A stretch of 64,000 nucleotides of DNA from Phragmites australis (taxonomy: Eukaryota; Streptophyta; Magnoliopsida; Poales; Poaceae), in the NCBI RefSeq assembly GCF_958298935.1, contig NC_084935.1, positions 6,582,001-6,646,000 of the forward strand. The letters run 5' to 3'. Below the pieces are notes generated by a model. The model did no database searches, was not told the DNA's origin, and saw only the letters and a program-made list of their open reading frames with translations. Positions 33,880 through 45,210 of the stretch are shown piece by piece. How positions within the stretch are numbered: the first letter of the stretch is position 1; each line of letters begins with the position of its first letter. The position numbers were made by a program, and so were the translations under genes.

Positions 33880-35170
33880 CTCCCTTGCTTTAATAGCTCG
33901 GTCATTAGTTTAGAGATTTTGGAGAAATTCTCTATAAATAGGCGGTAATAACCCACGAGTCCGAGAAAACTCCGAATGTCGGTGACATTCCTGCGCTGCA
34001 CCCAATTTAGTACATCCTGTACTTTGCTCGGGTCAATTGCAACACCACCTTTAGACAACAAATGACCCAGAAAAGCGACCTCTTTGAGCCAGAACTCACA
34101 TTTGCTAAATTTGGCATAGAGATGGTGATCTCGAAGTTGAACAAGAACAACACGGAGGTGCTTTAAATGTTCTTCCTCAGCCTTGGAGTATATAAGGATG
34201 TCATCGATGAAAATCACAACAAACTTATCCAGTTCCTCCATGAACACCATATTCATCAAATACATGAAGAATGCTGATGCGTTGGTAAGGCTGAAGGACA
34301 TGATGGTAAACTCGTAAAGACCGTAACGGGTAGAGAAAGCTATCTTTGGAATATCCTCCGGTTGGACCTTTATTTGGTGGTATCCCAGTAGTAAGTCAAT
34401 CTTGGAAAAAACTCGAGCACCAGTCAGTTGATCAAACAGAATATTGATTTGAGGAATCAGATACTTGTTCTTGACAGTGACTTCATTCAATGGATAGTAA
34501 TCAACACACATCCGAAGAGTTTGTCCCTTCTTCTTCACAAAGAGCGTCAGGTGTCCCCAAGGTGAGGAGCTCGAACGAATGAAACCCTTCGCAAGCAATT
34601 TCTGAATTTACTTCTTCAATTCTGTTAACTCGTTCGGCGGCATCTGATAGGACCTGTTTGAAATCAGGGTCGTACCGGGCAATAGATCAATAGAGAATTC
34701 TATGGTTCGATCATTTGGCATTCCTGGCAATTCTTCCTGTAAGACATCTGGAAATTCACAGATGATTGGTATATCCAGAAGACTCGTAGTTGCGACACTC
34801 GTCAAAGCATAAAGATGATGACCACCCTTTCCAATGTGAAAAGACACATGATCACCCTTGGGATTCTTGAGAGAAACGACTCTCTGGGCATAATCAATAC
34901 GAGCTCCATACTTGGTTAGCCAATTCATCCCTAATATGACATCCATTCCTTTAGTATCAAGCAGGACCAAATTGGCAGAGAATGCAACTCCTTCAATAAG
35001 AATCTCGACCTTAGGAACACATCGGTTGGTTATTAACTTGGCCCCGGGTGCATCAATATGATAAGTAGAAGGCAGGGTCTCGATGACTATATGGTGACCC
35101 AAAGCATAACCCTCCTTGATGAATAAATGGAATGCACTAGGATCAAAAAGACAACTACAGGGTGAGAATT
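33880..35170 (-). pseudogene. Protease and reverse transcriptase remnant of the Tekay element
   Basis: Protease: the active-site region reads CLFDPSAFHLFI where a DSGAS-type motif is expected, so the Asp remains but the Gly is lost; VILGMNWLTKYGARID follows. A linker with FPDVLQEELPGMP leads to the RT. An in-frame stop (near 34608) separates linker and [46 protein letters not shown], and the catalytic FIDDILIYS, then LGHLLSKGG and [19 protein letters not shown]. The RT ends at the LTR insertion at 33880. The RT core itself looks fairly complete. Confidence 0.88.
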
Positions 35171-36308
35171 CATGAGCAATATACCTATCAATACATCGGC
35201 ATCCTCGTGAGCTTCCTCGGTGGTGGTGTAGTTCACTTGGCCATGTTTGGGAACGTGCGCCATCTTGGAAACTTGGGGAGGGGGTTGAGCTGACTGTGAC
35301 GGCCTTGAAGCAGTCGCCACGGCTCCCGGCTTCGGGAAGGGGCAATCCCGTGCATAGTGACCGACACAACCACAATTGTAATATGGGCCGCCGCGGCCAC
35401 CTATCACACTCACTTGAGAACCGGCAGGTCTTGGAGGTTGTCCTTGTGGAGCAGAGAAAGATGGACATCGCACCATCCACATTGGTTGTGGAGCAGCCAA
35501 AGTTAACATGTGAGATGGAGGATGCTGACTTTTCGTACGCGTATGTTGGGAGGTCCTGCCACGGAAGGCGACAGAACCCTCTTACATTTCTTCTCCTCTT
35601 GATGGCCCTTCATCTTGAACTCGACAATGAGGGAGGTGCTCACCAACTTGTTGAAGTCAGCGAACTCATGAGCTGACAAGTGATCTTGTATCTTAGAAGA
35701 GAGGTTGTTCGCAAAACGGTATTGCTTCCGCTCATCGGTGTTGACCTCGTTCGACGCATATTGTGCAAGGTGGTTGAACACCTGCACGTACACCATAACA
35801 CATCTGCCTCATTGTTGAAAATCCAGGAACTCTCGCTTCTTGATTTCCATTATACCCTTGGGAATATGATAATCACGGAATGCCTAGCGGAACTCCGCCC
35901 AAGACACCCGTTGGTTGGCGGCGTGCATGGCGAGGTAGTTGGTCCACCATGCGCCAGCAGCACCGTGAAGTTGATGGGTGGCAAAGAGACTTTTCGTGGT
36001 CTTCACATCTGAGGAGAGTGAGCTTCTGCTCGATAGTCATAAGCCAATGGTCTGCATCGAGAGGATCCTCAACACGCGTGAAGGTGGGTGGCTGAGTTCT
36101 AAGGAAATCCGAGAAGTCATCCCAGCGTTCGCCCACCTCCTCCTTGAGGGGTCGTGTTACGCATAAGAGATTTGAGGAGTATCGTTTGAGCTTGACGGTT
36201 TTGTTCAATTTGCATAAGCACATCCATCATGCTCAGTGGTGGAAGAGGTGAAGGGTTATTCTCATTAGAACCCTCGGGAAGATCTTCAAGATTGTGACGA
36301 GTTCTCAT
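35171..36308 (-). pseudogene. gag remnant of the Tekay element
   Basis: Frames from 36308 leftwards give a start MRTRHNLEDLPEG, then FLRTQPPTFTRVEDPLDADHW and WLMTIEQKLTLL, the typical start of the gag core, then QYASNEVNTDERKQYRF and a zinc knuckle YNCGCVGHYARDC near 35370. The first Cys of the knuckle is Tyr. At least three frame changes or stops are needed to follow it. This is the capsid/nucleocapsid gene of the element, decayed. Confidence 0.8.
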
Positions 36309-37143
36309 CCCGTCGTTAATTCCAAAGTTTGTGACAACAAGGTTTTGACAAGGAGATACGAATAAAATTTAAGACGACAAGGAACGGTAGACTAAGATGA
36401 ACGTCATCACAGTAGGATGAGGAAAGAGGCGAAAGGTCAGATTCTGACTCATGCTGCTATGCTATGTCGGATATTACTTGCTTGGATTCCATAAGAGCGT
36501 ATATTTGGGGGAAATGCATGCATATGAGCAATAGAGAAATGACGGCTTGCTCGATCCTACCTACACACTTTCTTTCTCGAACGCGTCTCTCTGCAACAAA
36601 CATCAAGATCACAGGCAGTTATATATGCAAAAAATACCATTCATCACCCTTCGCGCGAGAAAGAATAAGTAGCGTGAAGGGTGCTTTTGCATCTCGTCAC
36701 ACAAGCAACATTTTATATGTTGTTGCCAACGTATTCACATCCCGTACCATCGCCTTACGGGACATCCTATTTAATCGCCACATGGATAAATGACCATATC
36801 TACCATCGTATGGTGGATGTTCATACGTTATTGCTAACATATTCACTTTTTTACCATTGTCGTATAAAACAAACCAGGCATCTACCATGTTCCTTACCTT
36901 CTTACCTTTTTCGTCGATTGCGTCGATGCAATATAAATCACAAAGGCATCGTACTATGGAATAACATAATACGGAAGCAAACAATTTACAGACCACAAAC
37001 AACAACACATTATACTTAGAGGTATAGTATAGCAAGTTCATACATATTAGCAAGAGAGGCACTATACGAAACTTTAGTGGGATGCTTAGTGATGTTGACA
37101 CACTTACTAAACAACACCTTAAGTGTTTTAGGCTACTTCCTTA

Positions 37144-37162
37144 AACCAAGCTCTGATATCAA
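37144..37162 (-). other. Primer binding site of the Tekay element (initiator Met tRNA)
   Basis: The minus strand right after the 5' LTR reads ttgatatcagagcttggt, close to the standard tggtatcagagcttggt site for initiator Met tRNA, with one or two changes. It lies two bases from the LTR border at 37165. Confidence 0.8.
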
Positions 37163-37164
37163 GC

Positions 37165-37647
37165 TGTGAAGAACCGTCCAAACAGTATTCTAATTAATCA
37201 TCAGGATGATCATTATTCATAATCACAACCTCCATGATTAATCAGAATACCATCCCGGTAGTCCCGACACGTATTTTATGTCTAAGATCGGAATACATAC
37301 CTTACCAACATATAGCATCACAACAAGTTTAAGAAAGAGCGAGTAATTAACATTATATTACAAGCCTTTAGGGATCATTATTTTCAACAATTTTCAATAA
37401 AAGATTAGAGAAACTACATAGCGGAAACAAAACCTATTGACAACAAAAGAAGGGTGAAGCCATTTGCCCTGAGGCACCACCCCAGAACACCGTCACTCCA
37501 ATAGTTTACACTACTCATTCCCGCCACCAACATCGGCGGGTGTGAAGTAACCAAAGACTAACTCATCGTCATCTTCAGAACCTGAAAGAGCCGCGTGAGT
37601 ACAAAGGTACTCGCAAGACTTAATCTATATAGGGTACATATAGATAC
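37165..37647 (-). repeat. Right (5') LTR of the Tekay element, truncated
   Basis: It runs parallel to 13238-13256 plus 24992-25450, including the GAGTAC hairpin (37597-37612) and ggtacatataga. Similarity stops at about 37647, where gene-like sequence begins. About 2.9 kb of the LTR is missing. Confidence 0.85.
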
Positions 37648-38110
37648 AACATCTACCATAGCACCAAACCGAACAAAAAGAAAATCCAAAATTCCAATCA
37701 ACCCAGGCCCTGCTCCGGCCGTCATGTTCGGCCTCCTCCTATGCTTGCCAGCGACGACCGCGGCAGCTAATGCCCAACCCACTGAAGAACTGCTCAACCG
37801 ACCGTCGGAGCACCGCACTCCGCTCCTCCCGCACTGGGCCCCTCCCCATCCAGACCGGCTTCCCCACCTCCCTCACCGACCTCTTCGTAAAGAACCATGG
37901 CCGCCTCAAGAAACCCCCCTCGTCTGCATCCTCCAAGCGCGAGAATCACAACGCTGCCCCCTCCCCTTCCCCTTCCCCTTCCCTTTGTCGTCCCCTCTGC
38001 CATCCTCACCGATGGTGACTAGGACTTCCTCATCCACAACTCCGGCGAGCAGGTTAGCCGGCCCTGTTCTTTTCTTCTCTTCCCCCTCCCTTCCCCACTG
38101 CAGATAGACA
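37648..38110 (+). pseudogene. Broken first-exon-like host gene fragment
   Basis: A short leader precedes ATG at about 37722 with MFGLLLCLPATTAA, a signal- or anchor-like start. Two further frames then carry plausible peptide (TGFPTSLTDLFVKNHGRLKK, then FVVPSAILTDGD and DFLIHNSGEQ), and a good donor (gagcag/gttagc, near 38051) follows. Reading them together needs frame changes and passes a stop (TAG, near 38019). No later exon is found before 38987. I do not recognise the family. It looks like the 5' exon of a secreted or membrane protein gene, cut by the Tekay LTR on the left. Confidence 0.4.
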
Positions 38111-38986
38111 ATAATTTTTTTGCACAATTTGCTCCCCCCAAATGTACTAATTTTATTAGAAAATATGGAACAAACTGGAGTAAGAAGCGTTCGCTAAGTA
38201 TTTGCTTTTATATATGTTATAACTTGCTTTTGGATTTTGTTCAAAATTGCTCATGATATTACAATGATTTACCTATCATTTCTAAATGCAAAAAAGGAGT
38301 ATAGAAACAAATTTTTATTTTGATTTGCCTATATCATTGGATACGTAGTTTTGATCCAATGCTGAATATGTTGTGATTCAATCCACTACCGGAGAGAATG
38401 GCGTGGCCGCAAGCGAACGCGCTCTTGCACATTGAGACAGATTGATTAGGTGATCCTACCTAATTAATTAGCAATGGGGATGTACTTCCGAATTACTCTC
38501 TCCAATAAAAAATACATGATATTGTTGATTTTTCACGATTTTTGATGTGCAACTTTGATCACTATTTTTTATTAGAATATAGTTGCATATCTAATAAAAG
38601 TATAATATTATTAAATAATTTTTTAAGACAAATCTATACGTGTGATTTTTATATTTTCAAATTAAATATTTTTTAAAGATATTGATGTTCAAATTTTCAA
38701 AAGTTTAATCAAATTTTAGTCAAAGATTTAAATATTTGTCATCGGAGAGAGTAGTAAACACCAAAGAAATTAATGCTACTTTTTTATGAATCGGATGTGC
38801 ATCCCGACCCACTATAGCATGTGCATTAGTCGGGTCCTGTTAGTAAAGCCTTTTTATTACAATAGCGACACATGCACACACTGCTATGGACGCACAACCA
38901 CCCTAGCACACCCACGAAACCACGCTTTATCACACTACCGCAATTTATTAATACTATAGCATCTGTTACGACAATGTAAGATAATT
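38111..38986. other. Intergenic with one MITE
   Basis: AT-rich DNA downstream (3') of the CYP51 gene. Apart from the MITE at 38496-38751 no feature can be supported. Confidence 0.6.
38496..38751. mobile_element. Stowaway-type MITE
   Basis: It starts ctctctccaataaaaaatac and ends tttgtcatcggagagag, flanked by TA at both sides (38494-38495 and 38752-38753). It is about 256 bases, AT-rich, with no coding capacity. Confidence 0.75.
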
Positions 38987-40589
38987 TTAGGCGGTCGTCG
39001 ATAGCTGCCGCCTCTTGTAGATAACCACTACCTTTCCCTTGGGCCCTGGCATGACCACGTTCCAGTCCGTCTCTGGGAAAGGTGACACCAGCTCAAGCTC
39101 GAAGTTCCTCAACAAATGGCTCCATATCACCTTGATCTGCATGTACGCGAACGCCTCACCGACGCACGCGTGCCTCCCGCCGCCGAAAGCCGTGTACGCG
39201 AACGCGCCCCCCGCCCTGTCCTCGGCTCTCTGGCGGCCGAACCGGTCTGGGTCGTACTTGTCGGGTTCCTCGTAGACGTGCGCCAGCCTGTTGTGGATCA
39301 CCAGCGGGCTCGCGACCGCATGGCCTCTCGGGACCTCGTACTCGCGGCCATCCCTCGTGCGCACGTTGAAGCTCTGGCGCGCGTGGCGGAGCAGCATCAG
39401 CGCCGGCGGGTGGAGCCGGAGGGTCTCCTTGATGCAGCGGTGCAAGGTATCCATCTCTTGGAGAACGTCGTAGTCGATCCAGGAACCGTGTCGTGCAATG
39501 ATACGCTCCTGCTCATCGACGGCGGCCCGCAGGTGCTTGGTGTGCGTGAGAAGGCGTGCGCCGGTCCAGGTGCCCGTGCTGGAGCTCGTGTGCTGCCCTG
39601 CAAAGAGCGCCGAAACGAGCATTCCGGCGACCTCCGTCTCCGTCGTGCCGCGGCCATCCTTATACCTCGAGTCAATCAGGCACTGCAGCATGTCGTTCTC
39701 GGTGACCCGGCCGCTCTTGCGGGACCTCACGATCTCGAAGAATATCCCTCCCAGTCTGGCGCGCGCCGCGTCGCGCCGGCGGTGCGCCGGGATTGGTAGG
39801 TGAGGAAGCAGGATGGTGATGAGGCGCATGCCGTCGTTGAGCTCGCGGAGTAGCGCCCCGACCTCGCCGAACATCTTCTCCCGGACCGCCGGCCCGAAAA
39901 GGCACCGGCTGGCGATGAGCGTCACAAGGTGCTCTAGCTCGTGCTTCAGATCAACCTTACCGGACTGTCCCCATCTCGCGAAGTAACTCTGCAAAATATG
40001 TACCATGATATTTCAAAGGTTGTATTGCTGGAAACTGGGAAGACATATAAGACACGCGAATCTTAAAAAATTGTACGAATTTAAACCAAATCTTAAAAAT
40101 TAAAAAACCCTTGCTTACCTCAACTTCACGGACCATGACGCCGACATAGGTCCTTAGTTTTACCGGCTTCATCGCATCGCCGAAGAACCGGAACTGCTCA
40201 TGCCGAGTGGCATAGTCCACGTCAAAGGCGACGCCGGGGCCGAAGGTCGGGATGGTGAACTGAGAAACCTCGTCTTGGCTGATCTCCGAGTCCAACCCTT
40301 GGTAGAAATGGCTCGACACGTCTGGTCCGACCAGGAAGGTAACCTTCATGTGAAACAAGCGCACGGTGAAGACGCTACCCATCTTCGCGTAGTAGTCGTG
40401 GATCAGCGCCAGTGGGCCCTTGACGAGCAGCGCTGGCAGGACACCGAGAAGAGGGACTCCTGGAGCCACGGGTGGAGGTGGTGGCCGTCTGGTTGTCGGA
40501 CCGGCAGATTGCCTTCTTGCAATCTTGGTCGCTATTACAGCGATAAAGAAGGGAGCACACAGCAGCCATGTGATTCTTGGTAAATCCAT
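38987..40589 (-). CDS. Cytochrome P450, CYP51 family (sterol 14-alpha-demethylase-like), 2 exons
   Basis: Exon 1 is 40589-40119 and exon 2 is 39988-38987 (minus strand), joined at a GT-AG intron of 130 bases to 490 residues. The start MDLPRITWLLC leads into an N-terminal membrane anchor (residues about 5-25) and a Pro-rich hinge (RRPPPPPVAPG). CYP51 signatures follow: FGPGVAFDVDYATRHEQ (B' region), LPIPAHRRRDAAR, the I-helix FAGQHTSSSTGTWTG, K-helix KETLR, YDPDRF, and haem loop FGGGRHACVGE with the Cys ligand. Length and motifs are complete, so the enzyme is probably active at the ER. CYP51G makes sterols. The many changes at usually fixed sites suggest the grass-specific CYP51H branch, whose oat member acts in triterpene (avenacin) synthesis. 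Subfamily is an inference. An ATG 24 bases upstream (40613) is also open. No cyclase or other pathway gene is nearby. Confidence 0.93.
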
Positions 40590-41819
40590 GCCGGAACTGT
40601 GCTGCAGGTACATATTAGAGTGGCTAAAAAGTTATTTATGACAAATGTTAAAGATGAATCATAATTAGGGCCTGTTTGTATGCTACAACATTTGAAAACT
40701 ATATAATTAGGGATGAGAAAGAAAATGGTAATTCTCAGTATTTCGGAGATCGTTTTTGAACTTTTCCGACCGTGGCAGCCGGAAATGATATATAGGAAAA
40801 ACGAAAACAGAAACGAGAAAACTCTACGGAAACGATTTAGGCCATTTCTGATCGCTTTTTAGTTCTTCCATTTTCGGCCGGGAATTCCCGTTTCTCCTTC
40901 CTGTGGTCCATCTCAACTCGGGCACGACCCATGGCCCAACTGGCAATATGGCTTCAAGATTCCCACAGTTCCGTTGTCTATTCGCCCAGTCGTCTGTGGT
41001 AGGCTGACGATTGACCCTATGCAATCGGCTAGTCCAACCCTAGACGGGCAGACAACCGCCGCCGTTGGAGTGTCTCCCTCCTTGCATTCATCGGTAGCCA
41101 GATCCCACCTCCCAGATCCACCACCTCGAGCCCTCAACACCCTTCCTCCTCCACCCTCCCCTCCCTGACGTGACGTGACATCGCCCCGTCTGGCCATCCC
41201 CACACAATGCGAAGCCGCACATAAGACGCAACATGATGCCACTCTGGACGCCATGAGCCTGCGAAGCAACACATAAAACAACCAGGGTTGGATATCACAA
41301 TTCATCTTTTATGGTTTGCTATTATCTGAAATCTTCGGATCCATTCCCTTCCACTTTCATATCCAAAATCCTTGCAATCCTAAAACAATTTAGTTACTAT
41401 AATGAAGCTCGAGATTCGGTGCTTTCGGATTTGAATTATTGATTCTTGATCGATACCGGTATGTTTTCGTCCTAACAACACCACTTCCGGTTTTTCTCGT
41501 ATTATCGACATCGTATTCGTTTCTGACATTATCATTATCGACTTCGTTTCTGAAAAAAAAATTGAAACTAAAAGTGGTTTATTATTGTATATTATTGTAG
41601 CTAAATCAAATATGGATTAATATATGGTAGCTACGATATACCATGCAAGGACGATAAGGGCTCTTAGTCGTAGCTCAGGTAATCTTCAGTACCTACCTTA
41701 AATTTTCATCCTCAAAAATATTATTACAGTATCTCTTATTTTTTTTCCTCTAGTAACTATCCTATTTTCTACATTTTACTTCTCTTTTTCTCTCAACGAT
41801 CCCGCTATCAGCCTCTGTA

Positions 41820-41900
41820 AACAGTACCGCTACAGTGTTGCTACAGTGTCTACAGTGTTGCTACAGTGCCTACGGTGTAAACAGTACCGCTACTGGAAAG
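41820..41900. repeat. Short ctacagtg tandem repeat
   Basis: The word gctacagtgttgctacagtg and variants recur several times, bounded by two copies of gtaaacagtaccgctac. Similar words are common in grass intergenic DNA. No element ends were fixed. Confidence 0.55.
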
Positions 41901-42382
41901 TGAAACTGCTGGAGCTGGCCTCAATGTGGTAAACAGTCAAGAATAATATGCAAGCTTAAATAAGATGTACTGATCTCAACTTACCGTACCATGCATTCAA
42001 GCCAGGCCAACAAAAGAGAAGAATATCTATGCATGTGAGTGAACACGGGAGGCAGCTTTGGAAGTATGACTTTCGTTTTGAGAGAAGAAAAAAAGAGATC
42101 ATGTATGGATTTTATAGTATGGTATTAGCCATATCACGGTTTATCAAGCTACAAAAGTTTACCAAAACACGAAACCATAGTATTTTTTAGAAGAGTGTTT
42201 TTACCGTCCTTGGGAGGTACCATCAATCCAAAATGTAAATCGTTTCAGGATTCATATTGGTCAAACTTTAGTTGTGGCCATGAATATAAAGAAAATTTCA
42301 TGAGTTGAGAACATAAGGTTGATGTTACTATATCCATCTTGAAAAATACTTCTATAATATACAATTTGTATTTAAAATAATA

Positions 42383-42622
42383 CTCTCTCTGGTTGCAAAT
42401 ATAGGTCGTTTTAGTCCCCTCAAATATTCTCTAAATATAAGTCATTCTCGAACTTCTATGTATTTTTTCTCTTTTGTTTGTTTAATAAATGCTATCACTC
42501 TCATAAATAAATAAGTTATTTTTTCTAATGCAGAATAAATGAAGGGTAACAAAGTTATTTGATCTACTTTCTTAATCCTTATGTACAAGTTTAAAACGAC
42601 ATACATTTGTAATCGGAGAGAG
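42383..42622. mobile_element. Stowaway-type MITE
   Basis: It starts ctctctctggttgcaaatat and ends acatttgtaatcggagagag; ggtcgttttag is matched inverted by taaaacgac. TA flanks both sides. It is about 240 bases, non-coding. Confidence 0.8.
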
Positions 42623-43503
42623 TATATTTTTATAAAATTTCTAATCATAATGTCATCTTGAAGACCATGTTAATGTCATAAATGACTTATATTTTGGATC
42701 AGAAAGAGCAGTAAAAGATGTCTCTTATAGATGCATGGTGCCATGTCCAAATAACATGTATTATTTGTCAAAAGAAGAGAAGAATAGCCTACAACATATT
42801 TAAACTCAAAATATGTGTATTAAGACAGAGTAACCTACATCATATTTGAACTCAAGATGTAAGAAAAAAAAATCTCAACCACATAAAACTTCTCCCGGTA
42901 CAACAGATTCCTGTCCAATATTGAGTTGTGAAGAAACAGAAATCTCTATAGTTTACTGCTAGTAAGCTACACCGTGCGATTGAGCGGGCTAATATATACA
43001 GTCTATATATACATAGTTAGTGGTAATAAATTATACACCGAATAACATGATTAAAGTTTTACGGTCCTTGGTGGTACTATGATGTACCATTAAATTATAC
43101 CTTCGGATCAGGTACCGAAATTTAGTACCTTCCTAATTATAATTCTTGGTAACTTCCAAGAATGGTAAAAAGGCTGAGAGAGAGAGAGCGAGCTTACAGC
43201 AGCTAGAGATTCAGTTTTGTTAGAGCAGCTGCAGCCTTCACTAGTTCACAGATTTCTCCGGCTGATGGAAGAAGCTAAGAGGGAATGCATATATGCAAAG
43301 ATGTGTTTGAGCTACTTGACGATGGATGCAGGGAGAACGATATTTATAAACGAAAAAAAAGGGATTGAGAGGTCAACTCAAATTATTATAAGTTGTACTG
43401 TAAACCAAATTCGAGTCACGCAAGAGACGTCTTAATTCGGCTACGTTTTGAAATAGTCTGTATTAGATTCGAGTTGTATGTGTTTATATATATATATATA
43501 AAC

Positions 43504-45210
43504 ACAATCTCCCGTATAATAAAAATCACCGATTGACGTTCATAGTTTTTTTGGCAAGGATTTTTTCACGTGTCAGGTGTTCAACCGCCAAACCACCAGT
43601 GACATCACCGACAGAAGCTGTCCCGAGCCGGCGTCCTCCCGAACCTGCTGACACGAAACACTTGCCCGGAAGCAAAGCCCGATCAAGTATTTTTTTTCCT
43701 TTCTTTATTGATAGGCTTTGGTCCCTGTTCACCGGTGAAGCCACAAAAGAATATATATTTGTTTGGTCTTTTTTTTGAAAGATATTTGCTTGGTCCCAGG
43801 CAAAGGTTCACAGCCGCAAGCCTACCGTCACCTGTTGCTGCTAGAAATTGGGTGACTTCGCGCACACGGGAGAGTTTTTTTATTTTTATATTTTTTATTA
43901 AAATTTAAATAAATAGATTCCGTAGAAAAAATTACAAAACTAAACGCATGCAGCCCTATAAAAGAACGGTTAGGCCTCCTGCTCTTCGAGAGGGCGGTTA
44001 GCTGGCCTAACCGCCTCCTCAGAGAGCAGCTAGGGCCTGCCCGCCCGTGATCGGCACCTTACCGCCCCCTCAGGGGGCGGGTAGGGGTCCTTACAGGGCG
44101 GTAAGGGGCTTCCCGCCCGCGCCGCTCGGCCTCCACCCCCTCCGGCCTCTTCTATAAAAGAGGCTAAAATTAGCCAAAATCCCATTTTATTCAGAAAAAA
44201 GAAAAAATTGTGAAGAGGGAGGAGAAGAGAGGAGAGGGGAGGGGAGGAAGAGAGGCCGGCGAAGTCCTACTGCATTTGAGCCGTAGATTTGAAGTTTATT
44301 TTCGAGTAAGTCTTTTTTTCTTTTTATTGTTGTTAATTAATGCAGTAGTAGTATATGACATAGGTTTTAGACATATATGATCTATGGTTTAGAAAATTCC
44401 ATATTTAATAGGAAATTGTCAAATTTACTTAGAAAATTGTATGATAGCAATAAAATATAGAATATTATTTTTACTATAATAGGTTTGGATATGTAGATTT
44501 TATAGAATAATAATTGTAGGGTTGTAATGTGTGATATAAGAGGTAGCACTATATGATAATTTGCGAACCTAGGATGTAGCATTTAGAAAATGGTAGCGTT
44601 TAATTTGCACACGGTACAATAGGTAGTAAATATAGATTGTATAGAGTGATATTTATAGGTTAGTTTGGTTAGGACTATTATTTTAAATCTATTGTTATGT
44701 ATGAATCGGTGTCGGTAAATTATTTTATCCGATAATTAGAAATATAGTTTATCGGTCTTAACATTGGTTATGTTTGCGGGTGTTTCTAGGGATGACAGAT
44801 AAATTAATTTTTCAGATGTATTATGGTGAGAGTGAAATTAGGTACGGTCCTAACGGTGTAGATCTATCTGAATTTCGTCATGTCATGAAAGATCTTAGTA
44901 AAGCTAATGAGCGGACCATTGTGGATGTGTGCAAATGGCTCATGCGGTTTTTCCAACTGGATCCGCAACAACATGAGCTGAAGTTGAAAGCTGTCCTCAG
45001 CTGTGCTAGTCATGGATACTTTGGTGAGCTTGTTCTCATCGAAGCCACATCAACTTGGAGGCAATATATAGATATATGTTGTGAACATGGATGCCGCTGG
45101 TTTTGTTAGCTGAGCCGTACTTGAAAGATCAAACTGAGGTGAACTCTGCGGAAGCAGTAGTAGGACCAAGTGAGGCAGTGGAAGATGAATCGGAGCAGGT
45201 TAATATCGGG
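43504..45210 (+). repeat. Left part of tandem duplication unit 1
   Basis: From acaatctcccgtataataaa onward, including 360 bases of flank and the left end of the Mutator-like element, this stretch is repeated at 53693-55410. Small indels and point changes only are seen. Both copies are preceded by a (TA)n tract after gtatgtgtt. Confidence 0.9.

Larger units (their letters stand above)
13238..37647 (-). mobile_element. Tekay/Del chromovirus, minus strand, broken and nested
   Basis: The left LTR starts TGTGAGGAACC at 13238, is interrupted at 13256 by another LTR, resumes at 24992 and ends in cataaca at 28385, about 3.4 kb in all. It is followed by a PPT (ctcccccactt on the plus strand). The internal region carries, on the minus strand from right to left, primer site, gag, protease, RT, RNase H, integrase and chromodomain. 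The right LTR starts at 37165 with tgtgaagaaccgtccaaacag, matches the left LTR for about 480 bases, then is lost. Order gag-PR-RT-RH-IN with a C-terminal chromodomain and 3.4-kb LTRs is typical of the Tekay/Del chromoviruses of grasses. Stops, frameshifts and lost catalytic residues show it is dead. Confidence 0.88.
40620..43503. other. Intergenic region upstream of CYP51
   Basis: It contains the CYP51 promoter side, an Ac-like tagggatgagaaag word at about 40707, ctacagtgttgctacagtg short repeats at 41830-41900, a MITE at 42383-42622 and an AT microsatellite at about 43486-43501. Short frames near 41000 and 43217 show no domain. Confidence 0.6.

Noticed and set aside
39116..39799. 227-codon plus-strand frame within the P450 region
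   Set aside because: Antisense shadow of CYP51 exon 2, which has all P450 motifs on the minus strand.
40700..41575. hAT/Ac-like element starting tagggatgagaaag at about 40707
   Set aside because: A similar start word and Ac-like purine words are present, but no matching inverted end or 8-base duplication could be found.
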